Made by a program: the position numbers and the translations under genes
Shown: positions 9,967-18,476 of the stretch, piece by piece
How the letters are laid out: the number at the start of each line of letters is the position of its first letter
Numbering within the stretch: position 1 is the first letter of the stretch
Assembly (NCBI GenBank): GCA_900473045.1
Contig: UCKS01000051.1
Location: 62,001 to 126,000 of the forward strand
From: Hyphomicrobiales bacterium
GTDB lineage: Bacteria > Pseudomonadota > Alphaproteobacteria > Rhizobiales > Rhizobiaceae
Length of the DNA stretch: 64,000 bases
Direction: 5' to 3'
Notes under the pieces: generated by a model
What the model was told of the DNA's origin: nothing
Seen by the model: the letters and a program-made list of their open reading frames with translations, nothing else
Database searches by the model: none

Positions 9967-10872
9967 TCAGCCGCCGATGGTCGACTTGCGGGCGTCGATG
10001 ATCGGCTTGTAGAAGTCGGCGTTGACTTCGACGAAGCCCTTGAAGTCGCCGCCCATGACGCCGGCAAAGCAGGCTGCATCGGTCTTCGGCAGGTCGAGCA
10101 TGAACTGCTTGAACTTCGCCTTCATGTCATTGTTCATCGAGGTGCGAACGACGATCGGACCGTTCGGGATCAGCGGCGAGCGCCACAGCTCGACCAGGTC
10201 GTTCATATCGAGAACGCCCTTTTCGACCATCTTGTGCAGGTTGCCGGAGGTGTAGCCGTCCTTGAACTCGCCGATGCCCGAACCGAAGGTCGTGCCGGCA
10301 TCGAAGGTGCCCTTGAGCACTTCGAGGACGAGGTTTTCATGGCCGCCGCCGAAACCGGTTTCAGCGAAGAATTCCTTGACCGGCATGCCGATCGTTTCCG
10401 GCAGTGTCACGCTCGGGATCAGGTAGCCCGATGTCGAATCCGGATCGGCAAAGCCAAGCTTCTTGCCCTTGAGGTCGGCGACGCTGGTGTAGCCCTTGTC
10501 CTTGCGGGCCACCATGATCGAGTAGTAGCCGGTGGAGCCATCGGACTGTTCAGTCGTCAGGATCGGCTCGACGGCATCAGCCTTGGCGAGGTAGATTTTG
10601 GCATAACCGGACGCGCCGAGTTCTGCATAATCGAGCGTGCCGCCGAGCAGGCCCTGGATAACGCCGTCATAGTCGGCGGCCGGGAAGAACGAGACCTTCT
10701 CGACATTCAGAGCCGCCTTCAGGTGATCGCCGAGGCACTGGTAGTTGCGCAGGCGGTCGGCTTCGTTTTCGCCACCGATGATGCCGACACGGAATTCCTT
10801 GAGGTCTTCAGCCTGGACGTGGCCGACGAGGGCAAAGAGCGCAACGGCGCTCAGAAGTGCTTTCTTCAACAT
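9967..10872 (-). CDS. phnD: Phosphonate/phosphate periplasmic binding protein PhnD
   Basis: 301-aa substrate-binding protein. A signal peptide with a hydrophobic core (about 5-16) ends at HVQA, with predicted cleavage after Ala21. The mature part begins EDLKEFRVGIIGGENE, typical of PhnD, and includes the DSTSGYLIP segment shared by phosphonate-binding family members. It delivers phosphonates, or phosphate as in rhizobial PhoD, to the PhnE permeases. It lies between phnC and a hairpin preceding phnE1. Confidence 0.93.
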   Translation of the reverse strand: MLKKALLSAVALFALVGHVQAEDLKEFRVGIIGGENEADRLRNYQCLGDHLKAALNVEKVSFFPAADYDGVIQGLLGGTLDYAELGASGYAKIYLAKADAVEPILTTEQSDGSTGYYSIMVARKDKGYTSVADLKGKKLGFADPDSTSGYLIPSVTLPETIGMPVKEFFAETGFGGGHENLVLEVLKGTFDAGTTFGSGIGEFKDGYTSGNLHKMVEKGVLDMNDLVELWRSPLIPNGPIVVRTSMNNDMKAKFKQFMLDLPKTDAACFAGVMGGDFKGFVEVNADFYKPIIDARKSTIGG

Positions 10873-10964
10873 AAGGGTCTTCTCCTGTTATCCCGGCGGC
10901 GCCGGTTCACATTCGGTTGCAATGGTATGCCCTTGACGCGGGCTCTCGATCCCCGAAGGCCGGT

Positions 10965-11801
10965 TTAAAGTCCAGCCAGTGCCAGCGGCTTGACGCCGGC
11001 GGATTTCGTGTTGTCCTGCGCGGCAGGAATATTGATGCTGGTCGACGTCATCGATTCATCGAGTTCGGCGCCCGAGCCATAAATTTCGGCGACGGCTGCC
11101 GCCGTCAGTGCCTGCGGCGGACCGTCGAAAACGACGCTTCCATGCGCCATGCCGATGATGCGCTCGCAGTAATTGCGCGCCGTATCCAGTGTGTGCAGGT
11201 TGGTAACAACGGTGATGCCGTCGCGCTCGTTGATGTCGCGCAGGGCGTCCATGACGATCTTGGCATTCAGCGGGTCGAGCGAAGCGATCGGCTCGTCGGC
11301 AAGCAGCATTTTCGGCTGCTGCATCAGCGCACGGGCAATGGCGACACGCTGCTGCTGGCCTCCGGACAGGGTGCCGGCCGGCTGAAGTGCCGTCTGCTCG
11401 ATGCCCAGCCGTTCCAGCGCGCCGATCGCCATGATGCGCTCCTCGCGGGTGAACATGTTGAGGATGCTGAGAACGGTGGAGCGATGGTTGAGGCGGCCGA
11501 GCAGCACGTTGGTCAGCACGTCGAGACGCGGCACAAGATTGAACTGCTGAAAGATCATGGCGCAATCGCGCTGCCAGTTGCGAAGGGCTGCACCGCGCAG
11601 CGACGACACTTCGAGATCACCGAAATGGATGGAGCCGGACGAGACATCGTTGAGACGATTGATCATCCTGAGCAATGTCGATTTGCCGGCACCGGAGCGG
11701 CCGATGATGCCGACCATCTGGCCCTGCGGGATGTCGAAGGTAACCGAATTGACAGCCACCTTCTTGCCGAACTGTCGGGTTACATTCTTCAACTGGAACA
11801 T
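10965..11801 (-). CDS. phnC: Phosphonate/phosphate ABC transporter ATPase PhnC
   Basis: 278-aa ABC ATPase. Walker A is GRSGAGKST, the signature LSGGQQQR and Walker B MLLADEP. The ATG at 11801 has AAGGA about nine bases upstream; an in-frame GTG two codons earlier is too close to that site. It heads its own unit, with a three-unit Pho-box-like repeat 75-100 bases upstream, as expected for the PhoB-activated phoCDET operon of Sinorhizobium. Confidence 0.93.
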   Translation of the reverse strand: MFQLKNVTRQFGKKVAVNSVTFDIPQGQMVGIIGRSGAGKSTLLRMINRLNDVSSGSIHFGDLEVSSLRGAALRNWQRDCAMIFQQFNLVPRLDVLTNVLLGRLNHRSTVLSILNMFTREERIMAIGALERLGIEQTALQPAGTLSGGQQQRVAIARALMQQPKMLLADEPIASLDPLNAKIVMDALRDINERDGITVVTNLHTLDTARNYCERIIGMAHGSVVFDGPPQALTAAAVAEIYGSGAELDESMTSTSINIPAAQDNTKSAGVKPLALAGL

Positions 11802-11874
11802 GGGCACTCGTCCTTTTTGGCGTCGTCGGTCACAGGTATTGCCCTATGCCATAGCGGCGCTTGATGAAGGGGGA

Positions 11875-11903
11875 ATGTCAGATTGATGTAGCTTTTGTTA
11901 CAG
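11875..11903 (-). promoter_or_regulatory. Putative PhoB-binding Pho box upstream of phnC
   Basis: On the minus strand three units CTGTAAC, GCTACAT and CTGACAT are spaced exactly 11 bases apart. The first matches the CTGTCAT consensus at five of seven positions and the third at six; the middle one is weak. Orientation and position fit activation of phnC by PhoB under phosphate starvation. Confidence 0.65.
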
Positions 11904-11936
11904 CCCGCAATCCCTGCAAATGCAGGGCTGCGGGGC
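11903..11936 (-). terminator. Hairpin between the acetyltransferase gene and the phnC promoter
   Basis: Inner perfect stem CCCTGCA / TGCAGGG with a two-base loop, extended by an imperfect outer stem (GCCCGCA / TGCGGGG). It starts just after the acetyltransferase stop on the minus strand. The U-run is weak, but the position suggests an end to the phnG-to-acetyltransferase transcript. Confidence 0.6.
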
Positions 11937-11942
11937 GGAAAA

Positions 11943-12560
11943 TCACGCATTGTGACGGACCAGGAATGCGTCGGCATCAAGCATCCGGAAGTCGTTGAGT
12001 GCATCGCGCAACTTGGCGTGATCCCAATCCCACCAGGCCAGTTTCTCGAAGCGCCCGGCAATCTCCTTGCCGAAACGTTCGCGGATCAGCTTGGCCGGAA
12101 CGCCTCCGACGATGGTGTAGGGCTCGACGTCCTTGGTGACCACAGCTCCCGAACCGACGACCGCACCGTTTCCGATCGTCACGCCCGGCAACACCGTCGA
12201 TCCATGGCCGATCCAGACGTCGTGTCCGATAACAACCCGGTTTTCGCGGCGCCAGGCAAAGAAGTCCTGTTCCATGTCCGCATCAGGCCAGTAGTTCGAG
12301 GCGCGGTAGGTGAAATGGTGCAGCGTTGCGCGCCAGGTCGGATGGTTGGTGGCGTTGATACGAACCGATGCCGCCAGATTGGCGAATTTCCCGATCGTCG
12401 CGCACCAGATCATGCCGTCGCGCTCGATGTAGGAATAGTCCCCGAACTCGACCTCGTCGAGGCGGCAACGATCGCCCACTTCCGTATAGCGCCCAAGGGT
12501 CGATTGGCTGACGGTGGCGGTTGGATGGATCGTCGGCTCTTCGCTGAGTTTCTGGCTCAT
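11943..12560 (-). CDS. Phosphonate-operon hexapeptide-repeat acetyltransferase
   Basis: 205-aa left-handed beta-helix transferase of the family found in phn operons. Repeats such as [20 protein letters not shown] and [21 protein letters not shown] are of the LbH/xenobiotic acetyltransferase type, with a likely catalytic His within ATNHPTW. It overlaps the phnL stop by four bases (ATGA). E. coli uses the unrelated GNAT enzyme PhnO to N-acetylate aminoalkylphosphonates; this gene occupies an equivalent accessory position. Substrate is not established. Confidence 0.85.
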   Translation of the reverse strand: MSQKLSEEPTIHPTATVSQSTLGRYTEVGDRCRLDEVEFGDYSYIERDGMIWCATIGKFANLAASVRINATNHPTWRATLHHFTYRASNYWPDADMEQDFFAWRRENRVVIGHDVWIGHGSTVLPGVTIGNGAVVGSGAVVTKDVEPYTIVGGVPAKLIRERFGKEIAGRFEKLAWWDWDHAKLRDALNDFRMLDADAFLVRHNA

Positions 12561-13264
12561 GCGGCAGCCTTTCGCGGCGAAAAGGCGGAGACGTCGAGAA
12601 TGCGGTCGGCGACGGCATCGCGCACTTCCTCGTCATGGAAGATCCCGAGCACGGCAACGCCCTCAGCCTTCTTGGCGGCAATCATCTCGACGACGACACG
12701 GCGGTTCTTTGCATCGAGAGAAGCCGTCGGTTCATCCAGCAGAAGGATTGCGTGATCGGTAATGAAGCCACGGGCGATATTGACGCGCTGCTGCTCGCCG
12801 CCCGAGAAGGTGGCCGGCGGCAACTGCCAGAGTTCATGCGGCAGATTGAGCTTTGCCAAAAGCGCCGACGCTCTTTCACGCGCAACAGCTTGATCGACGC
12901 CGCGCGCCAGAAGCGGTTCGGCAACGACATCCAGCGCCGATACGCGTGGAACGACCCGTAGGAACTGGCTGACATAACCCAGCGTATCGCGCCGGACTTC
13001 CAGCACTGCGCGGGGTGCCGCCGTCGCGAGGTCAACCAGATGGCCTTGATGCTCGATCAGGATCTGGCCGGCATCGACGGCATAATTGCCATACAGCATC
13101 TTCAGGATCGAACTTTTGCCGACACCGGACGGACCGCCGAGCACGACGCATTCGCCTTGTCTCACGGAGAACGACACGCCGTTCACGACCGGCAACTGGA
13201 TACCGTCACGCAGGTGCATGGTGAAGCTCTTGGCGACTTCGGAGACAACGAGGGGAGTGGCCAT
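12557..13264 (-). CDS. phnL: C-P lyase accessory ABC-type ATPase PhnL
   Basis: 235-aa ABC ATPase without a permease partner. Walker A is [10 protein letters not shown], the signature FSGGEQQR and Walker B ILLLDEP. PhnL associates with the PhnGHIJ core complex and is needed for phosphonate breakdown rather than uptake. The ATG at 13264 has AAGGAG seven bases upstream. The gap to phnK contains a RIME-like palindrome; the downstream acetyltransferase overlaps by four bases. Confidence 0.93.
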   Translation of the reverse strand: MATPLVVSEVAKSFTMHLRDGIQLPVVNGVSFSVRQGECVVLGGPSGVGKSSILKMLYGNYAVDAGQILIEHQGHLVDLATAAPRAVLEVRRDTLGYVSQFLRVVPRVSALDVVAEPLLARGVDQAVARERASALLAKLNLPHELWQLPPATFSGGEQQRVNIARGFITDHAILLLDEPTASLDAKNRRVVVEMIAAKKAEGVAVLGIFHDEEVRDAVADRILDVSAFSPRKAAA

Positions 13265-13281
13265 GACTATTTCTCCTTTTG

Positions 13282-13330
13282 GAGCATGGTTTGGTCCGAA
13301 AACCGGTTCCCACTTTTCGGAACCATGCTC
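13282..13330. repeat. RIME/Bru-RS-like 49-bp palindromic element
   Basis: Palindromic ends GAGCATGGTT and AACCATGCTC surround the inner inverted motif CCGAAAACCGG-TTCCCACTTTTCGG. The ends and the GAAAAGTGGGAACCGGTTTTCGG-type core match the intergenic palindromes (RIME, Bru-RS) dispersed in Rhizobium and Brucella genomes. It fills the phnK-phnL gap, and its last two bases are part of the phnK TGA stop. Confidence 0.85.
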
Positions 13331-14105
13331 AGACCTGCAGAATGGAGGAAACGAGAAGCTGGGTGTAGGGCTCGCGCGGATCATCGAGTACCCGGTCGGT
13401 CAGACCCTGCTCGATCACCAGACCGTCCTTCATCACCATCATCCGGTGAGACAGAAGCCGGGCGACGGCGAGATCGTGGGTGACGATGATCGCCGACAGG
13501 CCGAGGTCATGGACAAGACCGCGCACCAGGTCGAGCAGACGGGCCTGAACCGAGACGTCAAGACCACCAGTCGGCTCGTCCATGAAGACGAGGCGCGGGG
13601 AGGTGACGAGATTGCGGGCGATCTGCAGGCGCTGGCGCATGCCGCCGGAAAAGGCGCGCGGCTGGTCGTCGATGCGGTCTTCCTCGATCTCGACGCGGCG
13701 CAGCCAGTCAGCTGCCGTCGCACGGATATTGCCATAATGCCGGTCGCCGACCGCCATCAGCCGCTCGCCGACATTGGCGCCGGCCGAAACCGTCATGCGC
13801 AGGCCATCCGCCGGGTTCTGGTGCACGAAACCCCAGTCGGTGCGCATCAGGAAACGCCGCTCGGCCTCGCCCATGCGGGCAAGATCGCGGTACTGGCCGT
13901 CGCGCATATGGTATTCGACAATGCCGGAACTGGGCATCAACCGGGTGGAGAGACAGGACAGCAACGTCGTCTTGCCGGATCCGGATTCACCGACGATCGC
14001 CAGCACTTCGCCCGGCCAGAGTTCGAAGGAGACGTTCCGGCATCCGATGCGGCTGCCGTAGAATTTCGACACGTCGTTGACTTTGAGAAGCGGGACGGCA
14101 CTCAT
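13329..14105 (-). CDS. phnK: C-P lyase accessory ABC-type ATPase PhnK
   Basis: 258-aa ABC ATPase that docks on the PhnJ subunit of the C-P lyase core. Walker A is GESGSGKTT, the signature FSGGMRQR and Walker B LVFMDEP. The ATG at 14105 overlaps the phnJ stop (ATGA), which fixes the start; a longer frame to 14168 runs into phnJ. Its TGA stop is shared with the end of the palindromic element, so the repeat arrived without altering the protein, or now supplies the stop. Confidence 0.94.
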   Translation of the reverse strand: MSAVPLLKVNDVSKFYGSRIGCRNVSFELWPGEVLAIVGESGSGKTTLLSCLSTRLMPSSGIVEYHMRDGQYRDLARMGEAERRFLMRTDWGFVHQNPADGLRMTVSAGANVGERLMAVGDRHYGNIRATAADWLRRVEIEEDRIDDQPRAFSGGMRQRLQIARNLVTSPRLVFMDEPTGGLDVSVQARLLDLVRGLVHDLGLSAIIVTHDLAVARLLSHRMMVMKDGLVIEQGLTDRVLDDPREPYTQLLVSSILQV

Positions 14106-14980
14106 TCTGCGGCCTCCTGTTGGGCGAGAAGATGACCGGCATGACCATGCTCGCGGCGATCCTCGCAATGGTCGGTATCGGAGCAGACGAACATGCGTCC
14201 GCCCTTGTCGTCGAGAACGACTTCATCGAGATAGACCTGCTCTGCACCGCACAGCGCGCAAGGCTTGTCGAAGTGCTGGATCTCGAACGGATGATCCTCG
14301 AAATCGAGGCTGACGACATCGGTATAGGGCGGAACCGCGTAGATGCGCTTCTCGCGGCCGGCACCGAACAGCTGCAAGGCTTCCGACATGTGCATTTTCG
14401 GATTGTCGAATTTTGGCGTCGGCGACGGGTCCATGACGTAGCGGCCCTCGACCTTGACCGGATAGGCATAGGTCGTGGCGATATGGCCGTTACGGGCAAT
14501 ATCCTCATAGAGCTTCACATGCATCAGGCCGTATTCTTCCAGCGCATGCATTTTGCGCGTTTCGGTCTCGCGCGGCTCAAGGAAACGCAGCGGTTCAGGG
14601 ATCGGAACCTGGTAGACCAGCGTCTGGCCGGCGGTCAGTGCCTCCTCCGGAATGCGGTGGCGCGTCTGGATGATCGTCGCCTCGCGGGTCTTGGTGGTCA
14701 CTGCGACATTGGCAACCTTCTGGAAGAAAGCACGAATGGAAACCGCGTTGGTGGTGTCGTCGGCGCCCTGGTCGATGACCTTCAGCACGTCCTTGGGTCC
14801 GAGGATCGCCGCTGTCACCTGAACGCCGCCGGTCCCCCAGCCGTAAGGCATCGGCATTTCGCGCGAGGCGAACGGAACCTGATAGCCGGGTATCGAAATC
14901 GCCTTGAGGATCGCCCGGCGGATCATCCGCTTGGTCTGCTCGTCGAGGTAAGCGAAGTTGTATGTGGCAAGGTCCGTCAT
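14102..14980 (-). CDS. phnJ: C-P lyase radical SAM catalytic subunit PhnJ
   Basis: 292-aa radical SAM enzyme that cleaves the carbon-phosphorus bond of ribose 1-alkylphosphonate 5-phosphate. The unusual cluster motif CX2CX21CX5C is exact: Cys241, Cys244, Cys266 and Cys272, the same numbering as E. coli PhnJ. Gly32 (IPGYQVPF), the radical-bearing glycine of the E. coli enzyme, is also conserved. The start overlaps the fosX stop by four bases and the stop overlaps phnK. Confidence 0.97.
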   Translation of the reverse strand: MTDLATYNFAYLDEQTKRMIRRAILKAISIPGYQVPFASREMPMPYGWGTGGVQVTAAILGPKDVLKVIDQGADDTTNAVSIRAFFQKVANVAVTTKTREATIIQTRHRIPEEALTAGQTLVYQVPIPEPLRFLEPRETETRKMHALEEYGLMHVKLYEDIARNGHIATTYAYPVKVEGRYVMDPSPTPKFDNPKMHMSEALQLFGAGREKRIYAVPPYTDVVSLDFEDHPFEIQHFDKPCALCGAEQVYLDEVVLDDKGGRMFVCSDTDHCEDRREHGHAGHLLAQQEAAE

Positions 14981-15396
14981 TCGGCTGCCTCCTTCAAACG
15001 GGAATAGGTGGTGAGCCGCTCGGCAAGTGTGCCGGTGTGAAGCTCGAACAGGTGGTTGTCGGCATCGTGGAAATAGATCGAGCGGCCTTCACCTTCGACG
15101 CGCGGACGCGGTGGCATGAGATCGAGGCCGAGCGACTGGATGCGCTCCAGATAGGTGTCGATATCCTCGTCACGGATCTTGAACGCGACATGATTGTAGG
15201 TGCGCTCGCTCAGGCTTTCGCCCTGCATGATGGCGATCCAGAGATCGCCGATCGTGAAGAACTTTTCCGCCGACCGCGAAAACTGCATCTCATCACTGGC
15301 ATAGACCTGCTTGGCGCCGAAGACTGTCTGCAGAATGTCGGTCATGCGCTCGAGATCGCTGACGACGAAGGTGATGTGGGAGAGATTTTCGATCAT
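14977..15396 (-). CDS. fosX: FosX-like fosfomycin epoxide hydrolase (VOC fold) inside the phn operon
   Basis: 139-aa vicinal-oxygen-chelate protein. Metal ligands His7, His69 and Glu118 are present, as is Glu44, the general base of FosX enzymes, in RSAEKFF. It strongly resembles the Mesorhizobium loti FosX, also encoded in a phn operon, which hydrates fosfomycin only weakly. It is embedded between phnI and phnJ with four-base overlaps on both sides, so it is coexpressed with C-P lyase. Its natural role may be processing an epoxide-type or other phosphonate rather than resistance. Confidence 0.9.
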   Translation of the reverse strand: MIENLSHITFVVSDLERMTDILQTVFGAKQVYASDEMQFSRSAEKFFTIGDLWIAIMQGESLSERTYNHVAFKIRDEDIDTYLERIQSLGLDLMPPRPRVEGEGRSIYFHDADNHLFELHTGTLAERLTTYSRLKEAAE

Positions 15397-16505
15397 TCGG
15401 CCGCGTCCCGAATGGTGTCGTTTTTCTCTACCCCATTCCGTGCATCATATTCGGCGCGCATGCGGCGGACGAGATCCAGCTCGGCCTGGAAGTCCACATA
15501 ATGCGGCAGCTTCAGGTGCTCGACGAAGCCAGTGGCCTGGACGTTGTCGGAATGAGAAATGACGAATTCCTCGTCCTGCGCCGGCGCGACGATGTCCTCG
15601 CCGAACTCGTCGGCACGCAGCGCCCGGTCGACCAGCGACATCGCCATCGCCTTGCGCTCGCTCTGGCCGAAGACCAGGCCATAGCCGCGGGTGAACTGCG
15701 GCGGGTTCTTGGCCGAGCCCTGGAACTGGTTGACCATCTGGCATTCGGTCACCTGGACCGGGCCAAGCGACACGGCGAAACCAAGCTCGGGAATATCGAG
15801 CTCCACCTCCACTTCGCCGATGCGCACTTCGCCGACGAAGGGATGGGTGCGGGCATAGCCGCGCTGGGTGGAATAGGCGAGAGCCAGCAGAAAACCTTCG
15901 TCGCCGCGCGCTAAGGCCTGCAGACGCAGGTCTCGGTTCAGCGGAAATTCCAGCGGCTCGCGGGTCAGGTCGCCTGGAACATGATCCTCCGGCATCTGGC
16001 CGTCACCTTCGATCAGTCCTTCGCCGGCAAGGATATCCGAAACCCGCATCATCGAGTTCTCATCCGCCGTCCGGCGCAAGGGTTCGGCCACAGGCTCATC
16101 CGTCAGAAGTGATGGGTCGAGCAGGCGGTGGGTATAGTCGAAGGTCGGCCCGAGCAGCTGGCCGCCCGGCAGATCCTTGTAGGTCGCCGAAATGCGGCGC
16201 TCGATCTTCATCTTCGCGGTATCGACCGGAACCGACATGCCGAACCGCGGCAGGGTGGTGCGATAGGCGCGCAGGATGAAGATCGCCTCGATCATGTCGC
16301 CGCGCGCCTGGCGCACGGCGAGCGCTGCGAGTTCACGATCGTAGAGCGACGCTTCCGCCATGACCCGATCGACCGCGAGGCCGAGCTGGGCGACGATCTG
16401 GTCGATCGAGATGGCCGGCAGCGACCGGTCGCCACGGCGGCGGTCGGCGAGGAGCTGGTGCGCATTGGCGATAGCGGCTTCGCCGCCCTTGACAGCAACA
16501 TACAT
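15393..16505 (-). CDS. phnI: C-P lyase core subunit PhnI
   Basis: 370-aa core subunit. PhnI, with PhnG and PhnH, replaces the adenine of ATP by the alkylphosphonate, giving alpha-D-ribose 1-alkylphosphonate 5-triphosphate. The N-terminal MYVAVKGGEAAI and the DYTHRLLDPS and TQRGYARTHPFVGE segments are typical. It follows phnH after three bases, and its stop overlaps the fosX start (ATGA). Confidence 0.95.
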   Translation of the reverse strand: MYVAVKGGEAAIANAHQLLADRRRGDRSLPAISIDQIVAQLGLAVDRVMAEASLYDRELAALAVRQARGDMIEAIFILRAYRTTLPRFGMSVPVDTAKMKIERRISATYKDLPGGQLLGPTFDYTHRLLDPSLLTDEPVAEPLRRTADENSMMRVSDILAGEGLIEGDGQMPEDHVPGDLTREPLEFPLNRDLRLQALARGDEGFLLALAYSTQRGYARTHPFVGEVRIGEVEVELDIPELGFAVSLGPVQVTECQMVNQFQGSAKNPPQFTRGYGLVFGQSERKAMAMSLVDRALRADEFGEDIVAPAQDEEFVISHSDNVQATGFVEHLKLPHYVDFQAELDLVRRMRAEYDARNGVEKNDTIRDAAE

Positions 16506-16508
16506 GGA

Positions 16509-17129
16509 TCAGACCTCCCGGCGGCGAAGTTTGGTGGTGCGTGGCAGGCACAGGACATCCGTGCCGGCAACGAGGATCAGATCGACACCACGGGGAAACA
16601 GTGCGCGGTTTTCGGTCCAGAGCGTCAGGAAGATGTCCGGCAAGCCTTTGGGCGAAATCACGGCTTCATCCTTGATGCCCGGGCCGGCGGCCACAAACTC
16701 CGGTCCGCCGGTCAACGCAGCGATCTCGATGACCAGCGTGGACGAGCGATCGGGATATTCCTGCGTACCGAGTGCGAACTGGTCGAAACCCGGAACGATG
16801 CCACCGGCTTCGATGAAGACAAAACGGGCGTCCGGCTTGATATCGGTCACCGGTGCGCTGGTGTGGAAGGACAGCCAGGCGGGGACGGAGGACTGAACGA
16901 GGGTGTTTGTCAGCCATACGGGCGTACCGTCGTCGCAAAGCGTGAGAGCAATCGCTCCGGCGCCAGCACCAAGCGGTGCAGGTGGCGTGACAGATGCGCC
17001 AAGCGGCATGATCGTGCCCGGCCGGGCCATCGCGTCCATCAGCGCGCGAAACACCGACTGTGACTGGAACACCGGATCGGTGAACGCGCCGGCATAGGCG
17101 CTGGCGTGGATTTCTGTGTGAGCGCCCAT
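16509..17129 (-). CDS. phnH: C-P lyase core subunit PhnH
   Basis: 206-aa subunit of the PhnGHIJ complex. The N-terminal GAFTDPVFQSQSVFRALMDAMARPG block, here noted by its ends at about 14-38, is diagnostic for PhnH. It probably stabilises the core and assists the nucleobase-displacement step. Start and phnG stop overlap by one base (TGATG). Confidence 0.95.
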   Translation of the reverse strand: MGAHTEIHASAYAGAFTDPVFQSQSVFRALMDAMARPGTIMPLGASVTPPAPLGAGAGAIALTLCDDGTPVWLTNTLVQSSVPAWLSFHTSAPVTDIKPDARFVFIEAGGIVPGFDQFALGTQEYPDRSSTLVIEIAALTGGPEFVAAGPGIKDEAVISPKGLPDIFLTLWTENRALFPRGVDLILVAGTDVLCLPRTTKLRRREV

Positions 17130-17596
17130 CAGTTGTCTCCCCGGACCATGGTGAAGAAATCGACCCGTGTTGCCGCAGTCTGTTCGGCATGTTTGCGGTC
17201 TTCGGCATGGATGCGGCTTTCAACCGCATCGATCAGTTGGTCGACAACACTGCGATATTCCGGCCGCTGGTAGAGCGCATCGAAGATGGCGGCGAGACGC
17301 GCCTTCTCCCGGTCGTTGCCAAGCAGTTGGCCATGGCCGATTTCCCCGGAGCCAAGCCGTACCGTAGCGCGGCTGACGGTCGTCTCTCCGAGGTTGAACG
17401 GATCGCCACCGCCACCGATGCGGCCACGTACCATGACGAGGCCGGTTTCGGGACCACGCACCGGATGCACATCTGGCCTTGGCTCGATGGCCAGCCAGCT
17501 GGTTTGCAGCTCTTCGCCGGAGGCTCGGGCCAGAAGGCCCATGATCCGTTTGCGCCCGTTCACCGCCGTGCCGGTATTTTGTTTGATCGCGTCCAT
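17129..17596 (-). CDS. phnG: C-P lyase core subunit PhnG
   Basis: 155-aa first gene of the C-P lyase core unit. The conserved RIMGLLARA and VRGRIGGGGDPFNLGE segments identify PhnG, which acts with PhnI and PhnH in activating the phosphonate. The promoter region is shared with divergent phnF and holds an inverted repeat and a Pho-box-like sequence. Confidence 0.95.
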   Translation of the reverse strand: MDAIKQNTGTAVNGRKRIMGLLARASGEELQTSWLAIEPRPDVHPVRGPETGLVMVRGRIGGGGDPFNLGETTVSRATVRLGSGEIGHGQLLGNDREKARLAAIFDALYQRPEYRSVVDQLIDAVESRIHAEDRKHAEQTAATRVDFFTMVRGDN

Positions 17597-17611
17597 TGCT
17601 TCCGTCCGAAA

Positions 17612-17629
17612 TGTCTATTACGCTAGACA
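17612..17629. promoter_or_regulatory. Inverted repeat, candidate PhnF operator
   Basis: TGTCTA-N6-TAGACA lies 16 bases upstream of the phnG start, between divergent phnF and phnG. HutC-type GntR regulators bind short GT..TA..AC palindromes beside their own genes, so this is a plausible PhnF site. A TATAGT sequence directly upstream on the minus strand could be the -10. Confidence 0.6.
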
Positions 17630-17664
17630 ACTATACATCTGATGTTTTCTTCTAGAACCGTTAC

Positions 17665-17682
17665 GTGACGGGCTTGTGACAT
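17665..17682 (-). promoter_or_regulatory. Putative Pho box for phnG
   Basis: Minus-strand units ATGTCAC and CCGTCAC, 11 bases apart, match the two-unit PhoB consensus CTGTCAY well. The site lies about 70 bases before phnG and overlaps the phnF start codon, so PhoB binding could also affect phnF. No ideal -10 at the usual spacing is evident. Confidence 0.5.
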
Positions 17683-18418
17683 GAATGCGAAAAAGACAGT
17701 CGAGCGGCAGACCGGTGTCGCCCTGTGGCGGCAGATCGCCGATCTGATACGGCTGTCGATTAGCAATGGCGATCACGACCAGACAGGCATGGTTCCGCCC
17801 GAGACTGTGCTCGCCGCGCAGTTCGGCGTCAACCGTCATACCGTGCGCAGCGCGCTCGCCGCTCTTGCCGACGAGGGACTTGTTCAGGCCATCCAGGGTC
17901 GGGGCACGATGATCCAGCGGCAGGAGCGGCTGAGTTTCCCGATTTCGCGCCGCACCCGGTTTTCACAGGGACTTGGTGATCAGGCGCGGGACATCGAAGC
18001 CAAATTGCTCGCCCATGAGACCTTGCCGGCTGTAGGAGAGATCGCGACCGGATTGCAGATCGCGCCGGGAACGGCCTGCGTTCAGCTGGACCTTGTCAGC
18101 AGCGCCGATGGACGCCCGCTATCCTGCTCCACCAGTTATTTCCCGATGGAGCGCTTCGGGCAGATGGCCGAACAGTTCGAAAGGCTCGGCTCGATCACCA
18201 AGGCTTTTGCGGCGCAAGGCCTCGCCGACTATGTGCGGGTATCGACGGAACTCGTCGCCCGCCACGCCGATGCCGACGAACTGGCGCTGCTCCGGCTTTC
18301 GCCCGGCGCCATCGTCATCGCAGCAACGGCGATCAATGCCGATCCGGACGGGGTTCCCGTGCAGTTTTCCCGCACCCGCTTTGCCGCCGACCGCGTCAAG
18401 CTAAAGCTTGAAACCTGA
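17681..18418 (+). CDS. phnF: GntR/HutC-family phosphonate regulator PhnF
   Basis: 245-aa transcription factor with an N-terminal winged helix (about 14-80; FGVNRHTVRSALAALADEGL is the recognition region) and a C-terminal UTRA effector domain (about 95-240). PhnF proteins repress phn genes and respond to a phosphonate or pathway intermediate. It is transcribed divergently from phnG with 84 bases between. The ribosome-binding site is weak, which suits a low-level regulator. Confidence 0.92.
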   Translation: MNAKKTVERQTGVALWRQIADLIRLSISNGDHDQTGMVPPETVLAAQFGVNRHTVRSALAALADEGLVQAIQGRGTMIQRQERLSFPISRRTRFSQGLGDQARDIEAKLLAHETLPAVGEIATGLQIAPGTACVQLDLVSSADGRPLSCSTSYFPMERFGQMAEQFERLGSITKAFAAQGLADYVRVSTELVARHADADELALLRLSPGAIVIAATAINADPDGVPVQFSRTRFAADRVKLKLET

Positions 18419-18429
18419 CGGCACGGAAA

Positions 18430-18456
18430 AGGGCGCGATACCGAAGCAAGCGCCCT
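18430..18456. terminator. Hairpin between convergent phnF and the FAH-family gene
   Basis: Stem AGGGCGC / GCGCCCT with a 13-base loop, in the 58-base gap between two convergent genes. It lacks a clear T-run on either strand. Confidence 0.45.
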
Positions 18457-18476
18457 CGCCAAATGTGCCGCAGCGA

